64,000 nucleotides of DNA from Diplonema japonicum (GCA_964019335.1 OZ025730.1:1-64000), one strand, 5' to 3'. Numbered from the stretch's first letter, positions 1 through 11,694 are shown. Numbers and translations are program-made. The notes: generated from the letters alone by a model not told the origin.

Positions 1-87
1 CCCATACAAAAAAATGAGCATGGTTTTCTTTCCCCCCCCCCAAAAAAAAAACTAGCCCTCGTATATTCCCCATTCCCCCACCCCATT

Positions 88-1059
88 TTAAGACGCATGA
101 CCGGGTAATGAAGGGACCAACAGTTGCCGGGCAATGTCGGGGTCCCCAATGACTAGTGAGGAGATGGGCCGCACGGGTTGATGAGATTCGTGAGCGGGCT
201 GGGGATGCTTATCCAGGCACGATGGAATGCCAATGCATTCTGTGCATTTGAATCCGGATTTTCGGACCTCACCCTTTCTCCCACACCGCCCGCACACGAC
301 ACATCGCTGCTTGGGGGTGGGTTCCACCCTCTCGGGTTGTTGTGAGCTATTTGTCCCACCTGTCAAGGGGTTCTTCTTACTGCTTTTTCGATCCATCCCG
401 TAACGTAAAACGTGGCCATCAGACTGGTCAGTCCAAACCTCTACCCGTAGCTGATTTGAGAGTTCGTTGTGTGATGCCTCTCCAGACCCCCCCATGTGTA
501 TTATTGTGTAAGCTTCGTCTTTCGTGGCCCTGTACCGAACCCACTTCCCATCGCACGAGATTGAGAACTTGTAGCAGCCTTGGTCGTCTTTCACCGCCTT
601 GGCCCAAAGGTAGCCGGTTGCGTTGTGAAAGAGGTCCATCACCGGGACTTGCATGCCTGCAGGGTCCTTCATCACATTGGTGAGGCTTACGTCAGCTTCT
701 CCTAGTAGGTCGTCCCCCGGTCTTGTAAACGGCGATTTTAAAGGTTCTTTAAAAGGTTTCCCCCGTTTTCTGCATTCTAACCATTGTTCCCATGTTCTTT
801 CCAGCTCGACTAGCCGTTGCGCGAAAACGTCCCAGGTCCAGCTGCGAGGGTTGTACGCCCCCATCTCCGCTCTTATGAACACGGTGCCTCCTTTCATAAC
901 AGCGCGGAAATTCGCCGCTTTCGCCAAATCGATGCAGATTGCGTTTGCCCTCTCCACATATTTCAATGTCTCTTCGAAGCCTGGGGAACCTTGCAGCGGG
1001 ATCCCACTCGCTCTGTTGCGGCACCGCACGGCGCCTGCGAATTCCCCGCTCCCTTCCAT
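88..1059 (-). CDS. Unknown protein with C-terminal zinc-binding Cys cluster
   Basis: A 323-residue protein. I start it at the ATG at 1059 (MEGSGEF); the open frame runs further upstream, but that part is poly-Phe and poly-Pro and crosses a G run near 1127-1147. The N-terminal 200 residues have ordinary globular composition, with tryptophan-rich stretches (SWTWDVF, TWEQWLE), and match no family I know. The C-terminal third is basic and holds CVVCGRC followed by KCTEC and a later C and several H residues. This spacing (CxxCxxC, CxxC, C, H) looks like a small zinc ribbon and recalls the C-terminal finger of piggyBac-type transposases. No transposase core is visible, so I do not call it a transposon. 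It is the most downstream gene of the visible cluster. Confidence 0.7.
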   Translation of the reverse strand: MEGSGEFAGAVRCRNRASGIPLQGSPGFEETLKYVERANAICIDLAKAANFRAVMKGGTVFIRAEMGAYNPRSWTWDVFAQRLVELERTWEQWLECRKRGKPFKEPLKSPFTRPGDDLLGEADVSLTNVMKDPAGMQVPVMDLFHNATGYLWAKAVKDDQGCYKFSISCDGKWVRYRATKDEAYTIIHMGGSGEASHNELSNQLRVEVWTDQSDGHVLRYGMDRKSSKKNPLTGGTNSSQQPERVEPTPKQRCVVCGRCGRKGEVRKSGFKCTECIGIPSCLDKHPQPAHESHQPVRPISSLVIGDPDIARQLLVPSLPGHAS

Positions 1060-1466
1060 CTCTCTGTAGTGAGTTGTGATCAGCGTGAAACAAATGGAGC
1101 AATGGAGATATATAGCTAGCGTCTGTGGGGGGGGGGGGGGGGGGGGGAAGAGGAGGAAGAAACATAAAAATAAGAGAGAGAGTAAAAAACCTAAGAAAAA
1201 AAGAGAGAGAAAAGGCCACAGAGGGCCAGAGATGCAACTTTTGGAGTGAAGGATGGATTTGAGACTGGGAATGGGAGAACGGAAGGGAAAAAGTTGAATA
1301 TCTTCGATACAAGACATGTTGTACTTGGCAGCTTTCTTTTTTTTTCTTTTTCCCCCTGTGTTTTCCCCTTGTTCCCCACCCCACCCTCAAAACCACCTTT
1401 TTTTCCTTGTTGCCGTGTTAAAAGAAAAAACGGGAAAGGGACTGAAGGTCAAGAAGTGGATCAGTG
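1060..1466. other. Intergenic spacer with a long G run
   Basis: About 400 bases between the 3' end of the PARP-like gene and the start of the zinc-cluster gene. It holds a run of about 20 G (1127-1147), purine-rich stretches and A/T runs. I see no further gene. Confidence 0.6.
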
Positions 1467-4400
1467 CTACTGTGTGTAGTACCTCGGGAAGTACACCTGC
1501 TCCGGCTGCGGTTGTGGTTGTAGCTGCTGCGGTGGCTGGTACTGAGGGTAAGCTACTTGTGCAGGAGGGGGAAACCTTGCATCCGCCTGTGGTGGCAGCA
1601 TCACCTGTTGTGGAACACTAGGTGCCTGTCCCAGCATGTAGTGCACGATGTACATGGGCAGCACCTGGAAAGGGTGGAACACCACGTACTCGTCGCATTC
1701 GGCTGTCTTCACAATGTATGAGTCATAGCCCCTTGCTGTTTGCCATTCACCCCCGCCCTCCTCCACCCTCCCCTCTGGGTTCACCGGACGCACTACGTTA
1801 TGCATAGCATCAGGCTTCACTAGCTTCGTGTTGATGACGTAAGGGCGGCCCAGGTTGACCCTGCACCGCACAAGGGAGTGCACCCCTGTCTGCGGGTTTG
1901 GTGTCACGTCTTTGTGTGCCACCGACATGTGTTCGGATAGCCTTATTCCAAGCCCGTATTTGTGGCATCCGGAGTACGGGTGCGGCTCGGTGCACATCTT
2001 GCATCGGGCATCGCACCTCGTGGTGTCCAACCCACCTGACATGCGACAGAGAGGCGACGCAGCTGTGTCTGACGGCGGCTGCACACCATCCCTGCAGATG
2101 CAGCTCAGATTGGTTGGGTTTGTACCAAACCACAGATCCTGCTCGATGATGGCGCCGTGCTTGTTCTCGAGGAACTTCTTCCTTGTCTGGTAAATGCCAT
2201 GCAGCGTGTCGTTGTGCACCTTCTCAACCCCCAAGACGTGGCCCAGCTGCCTGGTGCGCACCTCGTGTGCCAGCTCGTCGAACACACTGCTGTTGGAGTC
2301 AATCGGTGCCGTGTACCGAAGGTGTGCTTGGTTCAGGATGTTGTCCGACGGCCGGTGCTTGAACGAGCAAGACTCCGTCCAATCAGCATGCCCCTTGATG
2401 TTCCATCCTCTGCAGTATTTCGCAGGGCCTGCAAGGCGTGGGCAGCCCTTGCCAGCTGTCCAAGGGTTTTCTGGTTGGCTGTCATCGACGCTGATAGTAT
2501 GGCTACCTTTATAGAGCCTGGTGTTGAGCTCTGATAGCTGGCATTGGCTGACCGACGTTTCCAGCTCGACGTAAGCACCTATACGGGCAGCATTTCTCTC
2601 GATCTTCACGAAGGAAACGTTGTGGCCTTTCAGGAATTCCTTCACGTCGGTTGAAATGCTGTCATCGCTCTGCTCGAACTCAGGAGCGAGCCACCCAACC
2701 CACAGGTGCTTGGTTGACGTGGCCATGATGGCTGCGTCAGTGCGCCCCTTGCAAGCTGTGCTGCCCCCTCGCTGGGATTCACCGAGCTTCGCCAGCGAAA
2801 CAAGTGACTCCTCAACCTCTCTCGAGAAGGCCTTGAGATCCTGCGTCAGCTTCGACTCCGAGTACCCGAACTGCAGCAGGTAGTGCGGCATGGCACGCGC
2901 CCCCGTCACCTCGTACCCTTCGGAGGAAGGCACCCATTTGAAATCACCCCCATCAACACCGAGCACTGTCTTGCAGAGGAACATATAGTTCCCGCCGTTG
3001 CAATGTTGGATGGCGCTGGCAGGAGTGATGTTCTGAAGGGTGTTCGCAAGCCCGTTTGACGCAGCCTCAACGACACAACTCTCAGGCAGGCCGTAGTACG
3101 TGTTCTTGATGCTAGGCGGCTTCTTGTACTTCTTCATGAGGGCTTGCTCTGCGTTGTGGAACGCGGCCTTATGATGCACACCATTGACAGCCCAAGCGTT
3201 GATGACACCCCAGCTGCAGTCTAAGCCACCACTGATCTCCTCCCACTTGTCCTTCAGGATCTGCAGTTTCTTCTCACCAACTTCGGTGAAAAGACTCTCC
3301 AGACCTTTGTGACGTGTGTCGGGGACCAGTGTGGGAAACTTGCAGCACACGTTGCAATTTTTGCACAAGTCTGCCATGTCGCTTAATACCTGAGAAAGGC
3401 TCAGCTCAGGAAGGTCCTGCGTGATGATCTCTTCGCATTCGCCAAGGCAGGTCAGCTCCAGGCTCTTATTGATGGTATCGTATCTCACTTTTGTCACCTG
3501 CTTCAAGTTGCCATTGTTCTTGCTGTACTCAAGGTCCATGCCCAACCCCTGCGTCATGAAGGTCACGCTGTCCCACTCATCGTTGAAAGTGATCTTCAAG
3601 CACGGCTTCTTCCCCTTCCTCTTGGGTACCTTCTTCTTCTCAACGACTTGAACGCACTCTTGCAAGTGGAGCCCTTCCGGGCACGACTCACCGTTGTAAG
3701 GGCAGGCATTCTTCATGAACTTAGCACACATCTGCTTGTCTTCCCCGTCCAACGACAGTTCTCGCGTGATAACCTCCTTCCCAGCGGCCGGGGGACATTC
3801 AAGGACCTCAGCATTGTGAGGCCCTGTCACGTCCACAGCATGCAACTTCGAGTTAAGCAGCTTCAACGAGAACTCGACCTTCTGTTTAATAGCCAGCGAT
3901 GACTTCCCCTTGATGGCTGTTGAGGCGCACCTCACATTTCCGAAGAAGACGGCCTGCGAGCCCCAAGTGGAGGCACCGACGTAAATGGGCACGAGGGGAC
4001 TGATCCAGCCAGAGTTTTTGGCCGAGTCCCAGGAGTCCACTTCGCCGCGCAATCTCACTAAGCAGCTGCACGAGACGTTCAAAGTGAACGCTGTCTTGTT
4101 CTGGAAGACGTTGGCGATGGCGTCTTGTGTGGCTGGTGCACTGTCTACGGTGGTGATGGTCATCCCTTTCACGAGGCCGTGCATGCTGCCGACAGCACCA
4201 GGGATGACAGACTCCACATGGGTGCCCTCCATAGTCACGCCCATGTCCTCACCCAGACTGCCCCTGCTGACATGGATCTCGTTGAACACGTAGTCTGTCA
4301 GTTCGCTTTCCTGCTTCACAGCAGTGCCCTGCACCGCAGACTGGGATCCCCACTGCTGGTACGGGGGGGGCATGCATGGTTGCGCCGTCTGCCCCGGGTA

Positions 4401-4529
4401 CTGATATTGCACTGTTTGTGCCGGGTACTGGTATTGTGGTTGCGCTGCCTGTGCCGGGTACTGGTACTGATGACTGGGCAGCTGCATTGGCGCAGCCATC
4501 TGAACAGGAACGGACTGGTAGGCCATCAT
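1467..4529 (-). CDS. PDZ/cold-shock/CCCH/RRM protein with two PARP-like domains
   Basis: A 1,020-residue multidomain protein. In order: a Gln/Tyr/Pro-rich N-terminus with QYQYPAQ repeats (20-60), a PDZ-like domain (about 82-150), a cold-shock-like domain (about 158-240), a CCCH finger (C268, C276, C283, H288), a first PARP-like fold (about 430-560), an RRM-like domain (about 605-690), a second CCCH finger (about 696-725), a second PARP-like catalytic fold (about 775-965, with LWFGTNPTNLSCICRDG, YDSYIV and DEYVVFHPFQVLP) and a Pro/Gln tail. CCCH plus PARP resembles vertebrate PARP7/12/13, which act on RNA. In the NAD-binding motif the usual His-Gly is Tyr-Gly in the first fold (TYYGLPE) and Phe-Gly in the second (LWFGTNP), so NAD transfer may be lost or altered. 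Two adjacent ATGs (4529, 4526) are possible starts. No intron seen. Confidence 0.85.
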   Translation of the reverse strand: MMAYQSVPVQMAAPMQLPSHQYQYPAQAAQPQYQYPAQTVQYQYPGQTAQPCMPPPYQQWGSQSAVQGTAVKQESELTDYVFNEIHVSRGSLGEDMGVTMEGTHVESVIPGAVGSMHGLVKGMTITTVDSAPATQDAIANVFQNKTAFTLNVSCSCLVRLRGEVDSWDSAKNSGWISPLVPIYVGASTWGSQAVFFGNVRCASTAIKGKSSLAIKQKVEFSLKLLNSKLHAVDVTGPHNAEVLECPPAAGKEVITRELSLDGEDKQMCAKFMKNACPYNGESCPEGLHLQECVQVVEKKKVPKRKGKKPCLKITFNDEWDSVTFMTQGLGMDLEYSKNNGNLKQVTKVRYDTINKSLELTCLGECEEIITQDLPELSLSQVLSDMADLCKNCNVCCKFPTLVPDTRHKGLESLFTEVGEKKLQILKDKWEEISGGLDCSWGVINAWAVNGVHHKAAFHNAEQALMKKYKKPPSIKNTYYGLPESCVVEAASNGLANTLQNITPASAIQHCNGGNYMFLCKTVLGVDGGDFKWVPSSEGYEVTGARAMPHYLLQFGYSESKLTQDLKAFSREVEESLVSLAKLGESQRGGSTACKGRTDAAIMATSTKHLWVGWLAPEFEQSDDSISTDVKEFLKGHNVSFVKIERNAARIGAYVELETSVSQCQLSELNTRLYKGSHTISVDDSQPENPWTAGKGCPRLAGPAKYCRGWNIKGHADWTESCSFKHRPSDNILNQAHLRYTAPIDSNSSVFDELAHEVRTRQLGHVLGVEKVHNDTLHGIYQTRKKFLENKHGAIIEQDLWFGTNPTNLSCICRDGVQPPSDTAASPLCRMSGGLDTTRCDARCKMCTEPHPYSGCHKYGLGIRLSEHMSVAHKDVTPNPQTGVHSLVRCRVNLGRPYVINTKLVKPDAMHNVVRPVNPEGRVEEGGGEWQTARGYDSYIVKTAECDEYVVFHPFQVLPMYIVHYMLGQAPSVPQQVMLPPQADARFPPPAQVAYPQYQPPQQLQPQPQPEQVYFPRYYTQ

Positions 4530-4639
4530 TTTCGTTTCTCCTTTTTCTTTTTCTCTCGTTTCTTCTCAATCGAGTGCGTGTACGCAGCTGTGAAGGGTGG
4601 AGGGTGCCTAAGTCTCATGACACACAACTAACTAAATAA

Positions 4640-4673
<34 letters not shown>
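4640..4673. repeat. Poly(A) run
   Basis: A run of about 34 A on the plus strand, in the spacer between the IQ protein and the PARP-like gene. Its exact length should be treated with caution. Confidence 0.8.
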
Positions 4674-4676
<3 letters not shown>

Positions 4677-4805
4677 TCGTATGTAATGTACACAAGAAAA
4701 CATGAGAATGTCATCCCTGCCTGTCACGCACCGCCACCTATGAACTGGACCTTCAGTGCGTGCAGTTTGTAGAAGTTTGCCAGCTTCGCAACTAGCAGAG
4801 AGATG

Positions 4806-5360
4806 TTATATTTGAGCTGTGTGGTGGTGGTGGTGGTGGTGGTGTGCCCATACCATTTGCAGCTCGTTTTGAAGTCTCCGTACCTCCCTCTGCTTGGCTT
4901 TTTCCTCCTTTGCGAGTTGTGCCTTTGTTTTCTTCTGCCCGTCTTCCCCTTCTTCGTCGATGGTGGCGCCCTCGCTCTTTTTCAAAAGCAATTCTTGTTT
5001 CGAGGCATCGATCTGCATCTCGTTGTGCTGCTTCACTTGATTGAATTTCTCCTCAGTCAGCAAGCTTCCGAATGTGTCCGGGTGTCCAGTTGTGCTGTAG
5101 TAGATTTGATCAGCCCGTATCTGTCTGTTGGGCACACTGCACTGCAAGGCCTCCACAAGCTTTTCTAATGTACCAAACTGCTGAACAACCCCAGGCTTCC
5201 GCAGCACTACGAGGGCCCCTTCCTCTGTTTCTTGCTCAAACGGCCTTACAAACGGACCCTCTTTGCACTCAGCTTCCTTTTTCTCTTTTGCTCCTTGCCT
5301 TGCTAACCTCCCCCGCTGCAGCGCTTGTATCTTTGAAGCAGCCGCCTCTTCTTCACTCAT
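4806..5360 (-). CDS. Small IQ-motif protein with histidine tract
   Basis: A 184-residue charged protein. Residues 9-25 (KIQALQRGRLARQ) form an IQ motif, which usually binds calmodulin-like proteins. The rest is acidic and coiled-coil prone, with a Lys/Glu-rich helix at about 140-165. Near the C-terminus eight histidines are encoded by a GTG repeat on the plus strand (4822-4845); this is a natural microsatellite, not a tag. The start follows the A-rich leader common here. Further upstream there is a pyrimidine tract and an AG at 5413-5414, a candidate trans-splice site. Function unknown; a cytoskeletal or flagellar calmodulin-binding role is a guess. Confidence 0.75.
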   Translation of the reverse strand: MSEEEAAASKIQALQRGRLARQGAKEKKEAECKEGPFVRPFEQETEEGALVVLRKPGVVQQFGTLEKLVEALQCSVPNRQIRADQIYYSTTGHPDTFGSLLTEEKFNQVKQHNEMQIDASKQELLLKKSEGATIDEEGEDGQKKTKAQLAKEEKAKQREVRRLQNELQMVWAHHHHHHHHTAQI

Positions 5361-5817
5361 TTTTTTCTTTTTTCCGTATTTTTCTTTTCCCTTCCTACTG
5401 CGGGGGGTTTGCCTCGGCAGTGTGTTTTTCAGAGGGAAAAAAAAAGAGGGGAAAAGGGACCTTTTTTTTCTTTCCCCTTCTTTATTTTGTTTATTTTTTG
5501 GCGCCCCCCTTCCGCCCTCGGGGGTAGTGGGATGGGACGGCGTTCGGTCAGCACTTCACAGATTTGTTATAGTTTCGTTTCTTATTTCTTTTCTTTTTTT
5601 CCGGGAGGGGAGGGAAGGGGGGATCAAAACAGGAAAAGGGTAAAAAAAAAGGGGGGGGGCGGGGTAGAAAACAAATATGGGATCTTAGATTATCAAATTA
5701 AAAAAAAAAAGTGGGGAAAGAAAAAAAAAACACGCTCTCTTTCTCTCTCTCTCTCTCTCTTCCTTCATACCAAAAACACTTTCACCTCCCCTTCCGTGTA
5801 AATTCCTAAAACGAGAC

Positions 5818-5854
<37 letters not shown>

Positions 5855-5858
5855 TTCT
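5361..5858. other. Low-complexity intergenic spacer
   Basis: It contains the likely splice-acceptor region of the IQ gene (pyrimidine-rich on the minus strand, about 5415-5455), a CT microsatellite (about 5741-5760) and a poly(A) run (5822-5850). No gene seen. Confidence 0.6.
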
Positions 5859-7075
<1,217 letters not shown>

Positions 7076-7098
7076 ACAAAAAAAAAAAAGAAGAAAGA

Positions 7099-8016
7099 TC
7101 ATCCAATAAACTGCACAACGTACATGGGCGACGTCGGTGGTGCGTGCACGGCCTTGACCCTCGGTTCGTTCCTGAGCGACAGCAGGAAGTCCGCCACGTG
7201 CCCCGACAGCCCCACGGAGTCCAGGTTGAAAACAACCAGCGCATCCTTGCGGAGCCGCCCGTTGTCGAGAAGCGCCTTGAGATCCCTCTCATAGTCAATG
7301 GCCGTGTGGTCCATCAGCACGAGATCGTACTTTCGCTTCATCGTGGGTAGAATATTGCTGATGTCCCCTATGAGAACCTCAATGGTGACCTCTGGGGAAA
7401 GCTGCGAGGACACTGCTTTGGCACAGCTGGCAAGGTAAGGGTTGCGTTCCACTGCAGTGACAAATGTGTGTGGGGAGACCCTTGTCACTACACAACTACT
7501 GTACGCTGCAAAGTAGCACCCGATGTCGAGGAACGTCTTCGGCCTGTGCCTCCTAACAAGATCCTCCAAGAAAAACCGGTTCTTGCTGGTGAGGCACATT
7601 CTTCGTCCTTCCTGGTCGTCATCGACCATGTAGATCACACTGTCAGGGCCGCTGTAAGACGATCCCATCAACCGGTGGATGAGTTCCCTGATTTTCGCAC
7701 CTGGTGCTTCTTCTGCAGTGGAGTGTTCAGTCTGCTTGCTGTCCCAGTTGGCAATGTCTTGTTGGAGGTGGCCGAAGCCGTGTTGCATTTCTTTGAACCA
7801 AATAGGGGCTTCAACACTCGATGAGTTGGCTTTTCGGTCCAGTTCCCTAAGGGCTTCCCTTGCCCTGTTATATGATTTCATGAATACATTTTCGGGTTCT
7901 TTCACGTGATGCGACTCCGCCCTCTGCCATGGTGTTTCAATAATCCGTTTTTTTACGCCCGTTGCTACTAGCACGTCGTCAAGCCTGCGGCGGCTCCATC
8001 TTCTTATGGCCCGCAT
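7099..8016 (-). CDS. Catechol O-methyltransferase-like SAM enzyme
   Basis: A 305-residue protein. The start is the ATG at 8016 (MRAIRRW), just after an A-rich leader; the longer open frame is low complexity. Residues 1-60 are basic and could be a targeting or binding segment. From about 145 on it has the class I methyltransferase fold of the COMT family: motif I TFLDIGCYFAAYSS (161-174), the acidic end of strand 2 (TAVERNP, 187-193), then DLVLMDHTAIDYERDLKAL (231-249) in place of the COMT metal loop. The usual second metal pair Asp-Asn is replaced by FNLDS, so Mg-dependent catechol chemistry is uncertain. Family assignment is fairly safe; the substrate is unknown. Confidence 0.8.
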   Translation of the reverse strand: MRAIRRWSRRRLDDVLVATGVKKRIIETPWQRAESHHVKEPENVFMKSYNRAREALRELDRKANSSSVEAPIWFKEMQHGFGHLQQDIANWDSKQTEHSTAEEAPGAKIRELIHRLMGSSYSGPDSVIYMVDDDQEGRRMCLTSKNRFFLEDLVRRHRPKTFLDIGCYFAAYSSCVVTRVSPHTFVTAVERNPYLASCAKAVSSQLSPEVTIEVLIGDISNILPTMKRKYDLVLMDHTAIDYERDLKALLDNGRLRKDALVVFNLDSVGLSGHVADFLLSLRNEPRVKAVHAPPTSPMYVVQFIG

Positions 8017-9449
8017 TTCTTTTTTTTTTTTTTTTTTTTTTTTTGCCAAATGGGGGGGAAAATGAAATGTGTTTAAAAAAAAAAAATAGAAAAATGAGAA
8101 CCAAAACAAAAGAAAAAAAAAGTGAAGGGGGGTGAGAGTGGGGGGAAAAAAAAAATCCCATTCTTCTATCACAGGCAGTTTTGGGTGTCTCTGGGAGAGA
8201 CCGTTAGTGTCTATGGGCTAAAAGAGAGGGATGAATAAAAAAAAAAAGGGTGGGGAGAGGGAGGGGAAACTGAAGAACAATAAAAAAAAAAAAAGAAAAT
8301 GAAAAATAAATAGGAGGAGGAAAATGAGGAGGAATAGGAAGAGGGATATAAAAATAAAAAAAAATCGATGGCGGTAGAGGTTTAAATGTTTGATTAGATT
8401 TTGTTCCAGAAGAACTAGTTTTTTTTTTTTGATTTCTTTTTTTTCTTCTTTGTTTTTTTTTTTTTAATTTTTTTCTTTTTTTTCCGAGAAAAAGCATTTT
8501 CCCTTCTGTTGTTCCCCTGATTTTTTTTTTCTTTTCATAACTTTTTTTATTCTTTCTCTTTTTTTTTTTTTTTTTTTTAAATTTTTTTTGAGAAGAAAAG
8601 GCTCTCAATTTTCCTTGTCGAAATAAAGTAATCAATCACGCGAAGGCACAAAAAAAAAGAGCAAGATCAAGTTTGCAGGGGTGGGAAAGGGAAAAAGGAT
8701 GTGGAAAGAAAAGAAAATGTTTTAAAAAAAAAAAAAGGTTATGAATAGAAGAAATTGAGGGTCCAATAGAAAACATAGAGGGAGAGAATGAGAAAGGGAT
8801 AAGGAGTTAAAAACAAAAAAAAAAAAAAACCTGGCAGTTATAAGTAAATAAAAAATATAAAAAAAAGAGAATCTCTTTTTTTTTTCTTTTTCTATTTTCA
8901 AATTTGCTCGACCAAAAAAAAAAAAAAAAAAAAAAATAGTTTGTGTATGTCGCGTTGTCTTCAATATGGGGAGAAAAAAAAGGCGATGTTTAAGGGCAAA
9001 TCCCACTCGAGGACCACCCCCAAAAAAAGGGAGTGAGTTTTCCTGCCCCTTTTTCTTCTTTTTCTTTTACCCACACCTTCTTTCTTTTTCTTTTTCTCTA
9101 CTCCCTATTCTATTGGACCTATACTCGTTCTAGCTGCCCCCCTTTAATTAAATAAGACTTTTCCTTTTTTTTCTCTTTTTTTTTTTCGAACAGTAAATAA
9201 AAGATCCACTGCCGTATTTAAAAAAAAAAAAAGATTTTCTCGTTACACATTGCTCTCCAGGGGTTTTTGCCTTCCCTCTTCTTTTTTTTTTTTTTTTTTT
9301 TTCTTCATTTTCCTTCAAAGATTCCCTTTTTTCTTTCCATTCTTTTTTTTTTTTTTTTGGGAAAAAAAAAAGAGGAACCGAATGTTTTTTTTCTTCTTTT
9401 GAGGCAACAGAAAAGTACAGCCCTTCTTTAGGACATCCCTGGAGGCGTG

Positions 9450-9483
<34 letters not shown>

Positions 9484-9673
9484 CCCCGCTTTTTTTTGAG
9501 ACGCGGGGAGATGGTTGGAAAGATTTTTTTTTTTCGGTGAAGAGGGGAGAGGAAAGAGGGGGGAGTGCACAGGATGAAGGTGTGCAACAGAAACAAACAA
9601 CTTGATAACACGAAGAAGACTTTCCAAAATAAATATAAAAAAAAAAAAAAAAAAAAATTGACTCCACACAAAA
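8017..9673. other. 1.7 kb homopolymer-rich gene-free region
   Basis: Dominated by alternating A and T runs, including about 33 T at 9451-9483. Open frames here translate to poly-Lys and poly-Phe and are not genes. This is one of two gaps longer than 1 kb. I see no RNA gene in it. Confidence 0.65.
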
Positions 9674-11694
9674 TCACGCGGATTTGTCCTTGCCCTTGCC
9701 AGACTTCGCGAAGGGGTTGGGGGGCAGCTCCGTCATGGACTTGTAGTACTGCACACCACGAACATCATCAACAAAATGGCAGCTACGGGCGATCTCCTTT
9801 GTCGCACTCCAGATGGAGCGATTGTCGAACCTGTACAGGTGGGGGTACTTCTCCTTGTAGATCCTGGTGGCATCCTGAGCACGGTAGTGCGGCACCTGGA
9901 AGGAAATGTGGTGCAGCACGTGAGTCGACCCAATGTGGTGGTGCACGTAGTTGATAAGCTCAGGGTACGACCTGTCGACACTGCATGTTGCACCCCTCAT
10001 GTAGCTGAAGTGGCCGTCGGAGAAGTGCGGGATGTCAGAGTCCGTGTGGTGCAGCCACGTGTACAGCACCAACCACCCGTTCACGATAACGTAGGCCCCC
10101 CAGTACCAGAACAGCGACGTACCAAGGCCAGCCAGCACATCCACGTACAGCAGGGCAGCAAGCACCATCAAACACCCAACAGTACCCGGCATGATCATGT
10201 CCCTCTGGTTGTCCTCGAACACCTGGCTGCTAGGCTTGAAGTGCGACACAGGCTTCTTCCTGTCAATCTTCGCACCCTGCGGGGTTCTCCTTCCGCCAGT
10301 CGCGTTCTGGAACAGGTACAACGGCCACCTAAAGAAGGGGGGTGATAGCTATTTTTTTTAATGGGAATACCCGAAGAAAAGGTGCTGGAAAGTGTTCCAG
10401 AACACAAACGCATCGTCCCCCATGATCTTCCAGAACCCGTAGTCCATCTTCGCGCCTGTTTGTCGTGTGTGTGGGGAAAAAAAACGAGCGATGATAACAT
10501 ACCGTTCCTGTGGTTGGGGACGTGGGACTCACCGTCAAGGAGATGGTTGGTGAACATGTGGTGCTTGTGGTGGGAGTACCTCCACGCCCAGAAGGGGACG
10601 AGGAGGGCGGTGTGCGTGACGAAGCCGACCACATCGTTGATCCAGTTGTTCGCACCAGTACCGGCGAAGGCACGGTGGCCGCATTCATGCCCGATGACCC
10701 AGAGACCGGTGAGGGTGGTACCCACAACCACGGAGTAGATGGGCCACACGACAAGCCACTTGATCCAGAAGTTCCCCGTGATGTATGGGAAGAGCAGAGT
10801 GCAGGCGTAGATGAGAGCACCGTTAAGGGCAAGGTCGTGGAAGAGCCATGCGAACGACAAGGCAAGGTTGACGTCAACACTGTACCCAGCCTTGTTGATG
10901 ACCCTCTTGATCTCAGCAACATCGGGGAGGGCATCGCCGAGGGCAGCCTCGTCACGGATACCGTCGATGGGGAGAGCAAGCTTTCCGGTGTCGGAAGGGG
11001 GGCACCCGAAGTCGACAACAGTCTTGGCCTCACGCTTGATGGCCTTGCACTCCTTGGTGACCTGCTCGGGGATCTTCGTTCCCTTGACGCACAGGACGAG
11101 GGCAAGCCCTGTCGTGATGTCGGTGCATTTCCTGATGTCGCCTGAGCCATCAGGGCTGAAGATAGGAGTGCTCATGGTGCTGGCCTCAGGGAACGTAACA
11201 TGGTGCTTGCCCCATCTCTCCATGAGGGCCTTCTCGTCCTCGATGCCTTTTGAGGCAACGATGGCAGCTCTGACGGCGTTCTTTGCATTCTGCTTCAGGT
11301 CCTTCGCATCCTTCGACGCGGAGATGGCAGCAGCGGCCACCATGCCGTGCCTGTCACCGATGAAGGCGGCGTACTGTTTTGCGCACTCTGAAACATCCTT
11401 CTTAGTCACTTCCATGTGCGCCATGAAGCTAGCGAGATGGCTCACAGTGACAACAGGAAGGGCAAGAGCCGTGGTTTCAGCCTCTTTCATCGACAGGCTG
11501 TTCTTTGAGATCGCCTTCATGAGATCGAACTGTTTGATCTCCTCCTCGGAGTAAAGCTCCGGGTAGGTGTTCTTAAGAATGTCCGAGCACTCCTCCACGA
11601 AGGGCCTGACCGTCGCATGCTTCTCGTAGGTGCGTGTAAGTGTCTTGAAGACGGTGCTGGCGTGGCCGCCAAACATCGCTAGCACATCCGTCAT
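9674..11694 (-). CDS. Fatty acid desaturase (FAD2-like) with N-terminal extension
   Basis: Exons 11694-10503, 10455-10371 and 10328-9674, with introns of 47 and 42 bases; together they give 643 residues in frame. The C-terminal 370 residues are a membrane desaturase of the delta-12/omega-3 type, which inserts a double bond into fatty acyl chains in the endoplasmic reticulum. All three histidine boxes are present: HECGH (about 337), HHKHH (about 375) and HVLHH (about 560). The hydrophobic segments between them fit four membrane passes. The first 260 or so residues are an extra soluble domain with an alanine-rich helical stretch (about 110-150) that I cannot assign; it is not a cytochrome b5 (no HPGG). 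The splice at FFG/WPLY removes an in-frame stop, so the intron is required. Confidence 0.92.

Noticed and set aside
88..1059. PiggyBac transposase
   Set aside because: Only the terminal Cys cluster is similar; no DDE core or terminal repeats are visible.
4822..4845. Eight-histidine stretch as a vector tag
   Set aside because: It is encoded by a GTG microsatellite inside a natural gene, and no vector sequence surrounds it.
8204..9669. Minus-strand frames rich in Lys and Phe
   Set aside because: They are translations of A and T runs with no conserved segment and no start context.
10195..10321. Overlapping second desaturase frame
   Set aside because: It comes from reading through two introns; splicing gives one continuous enzyme.
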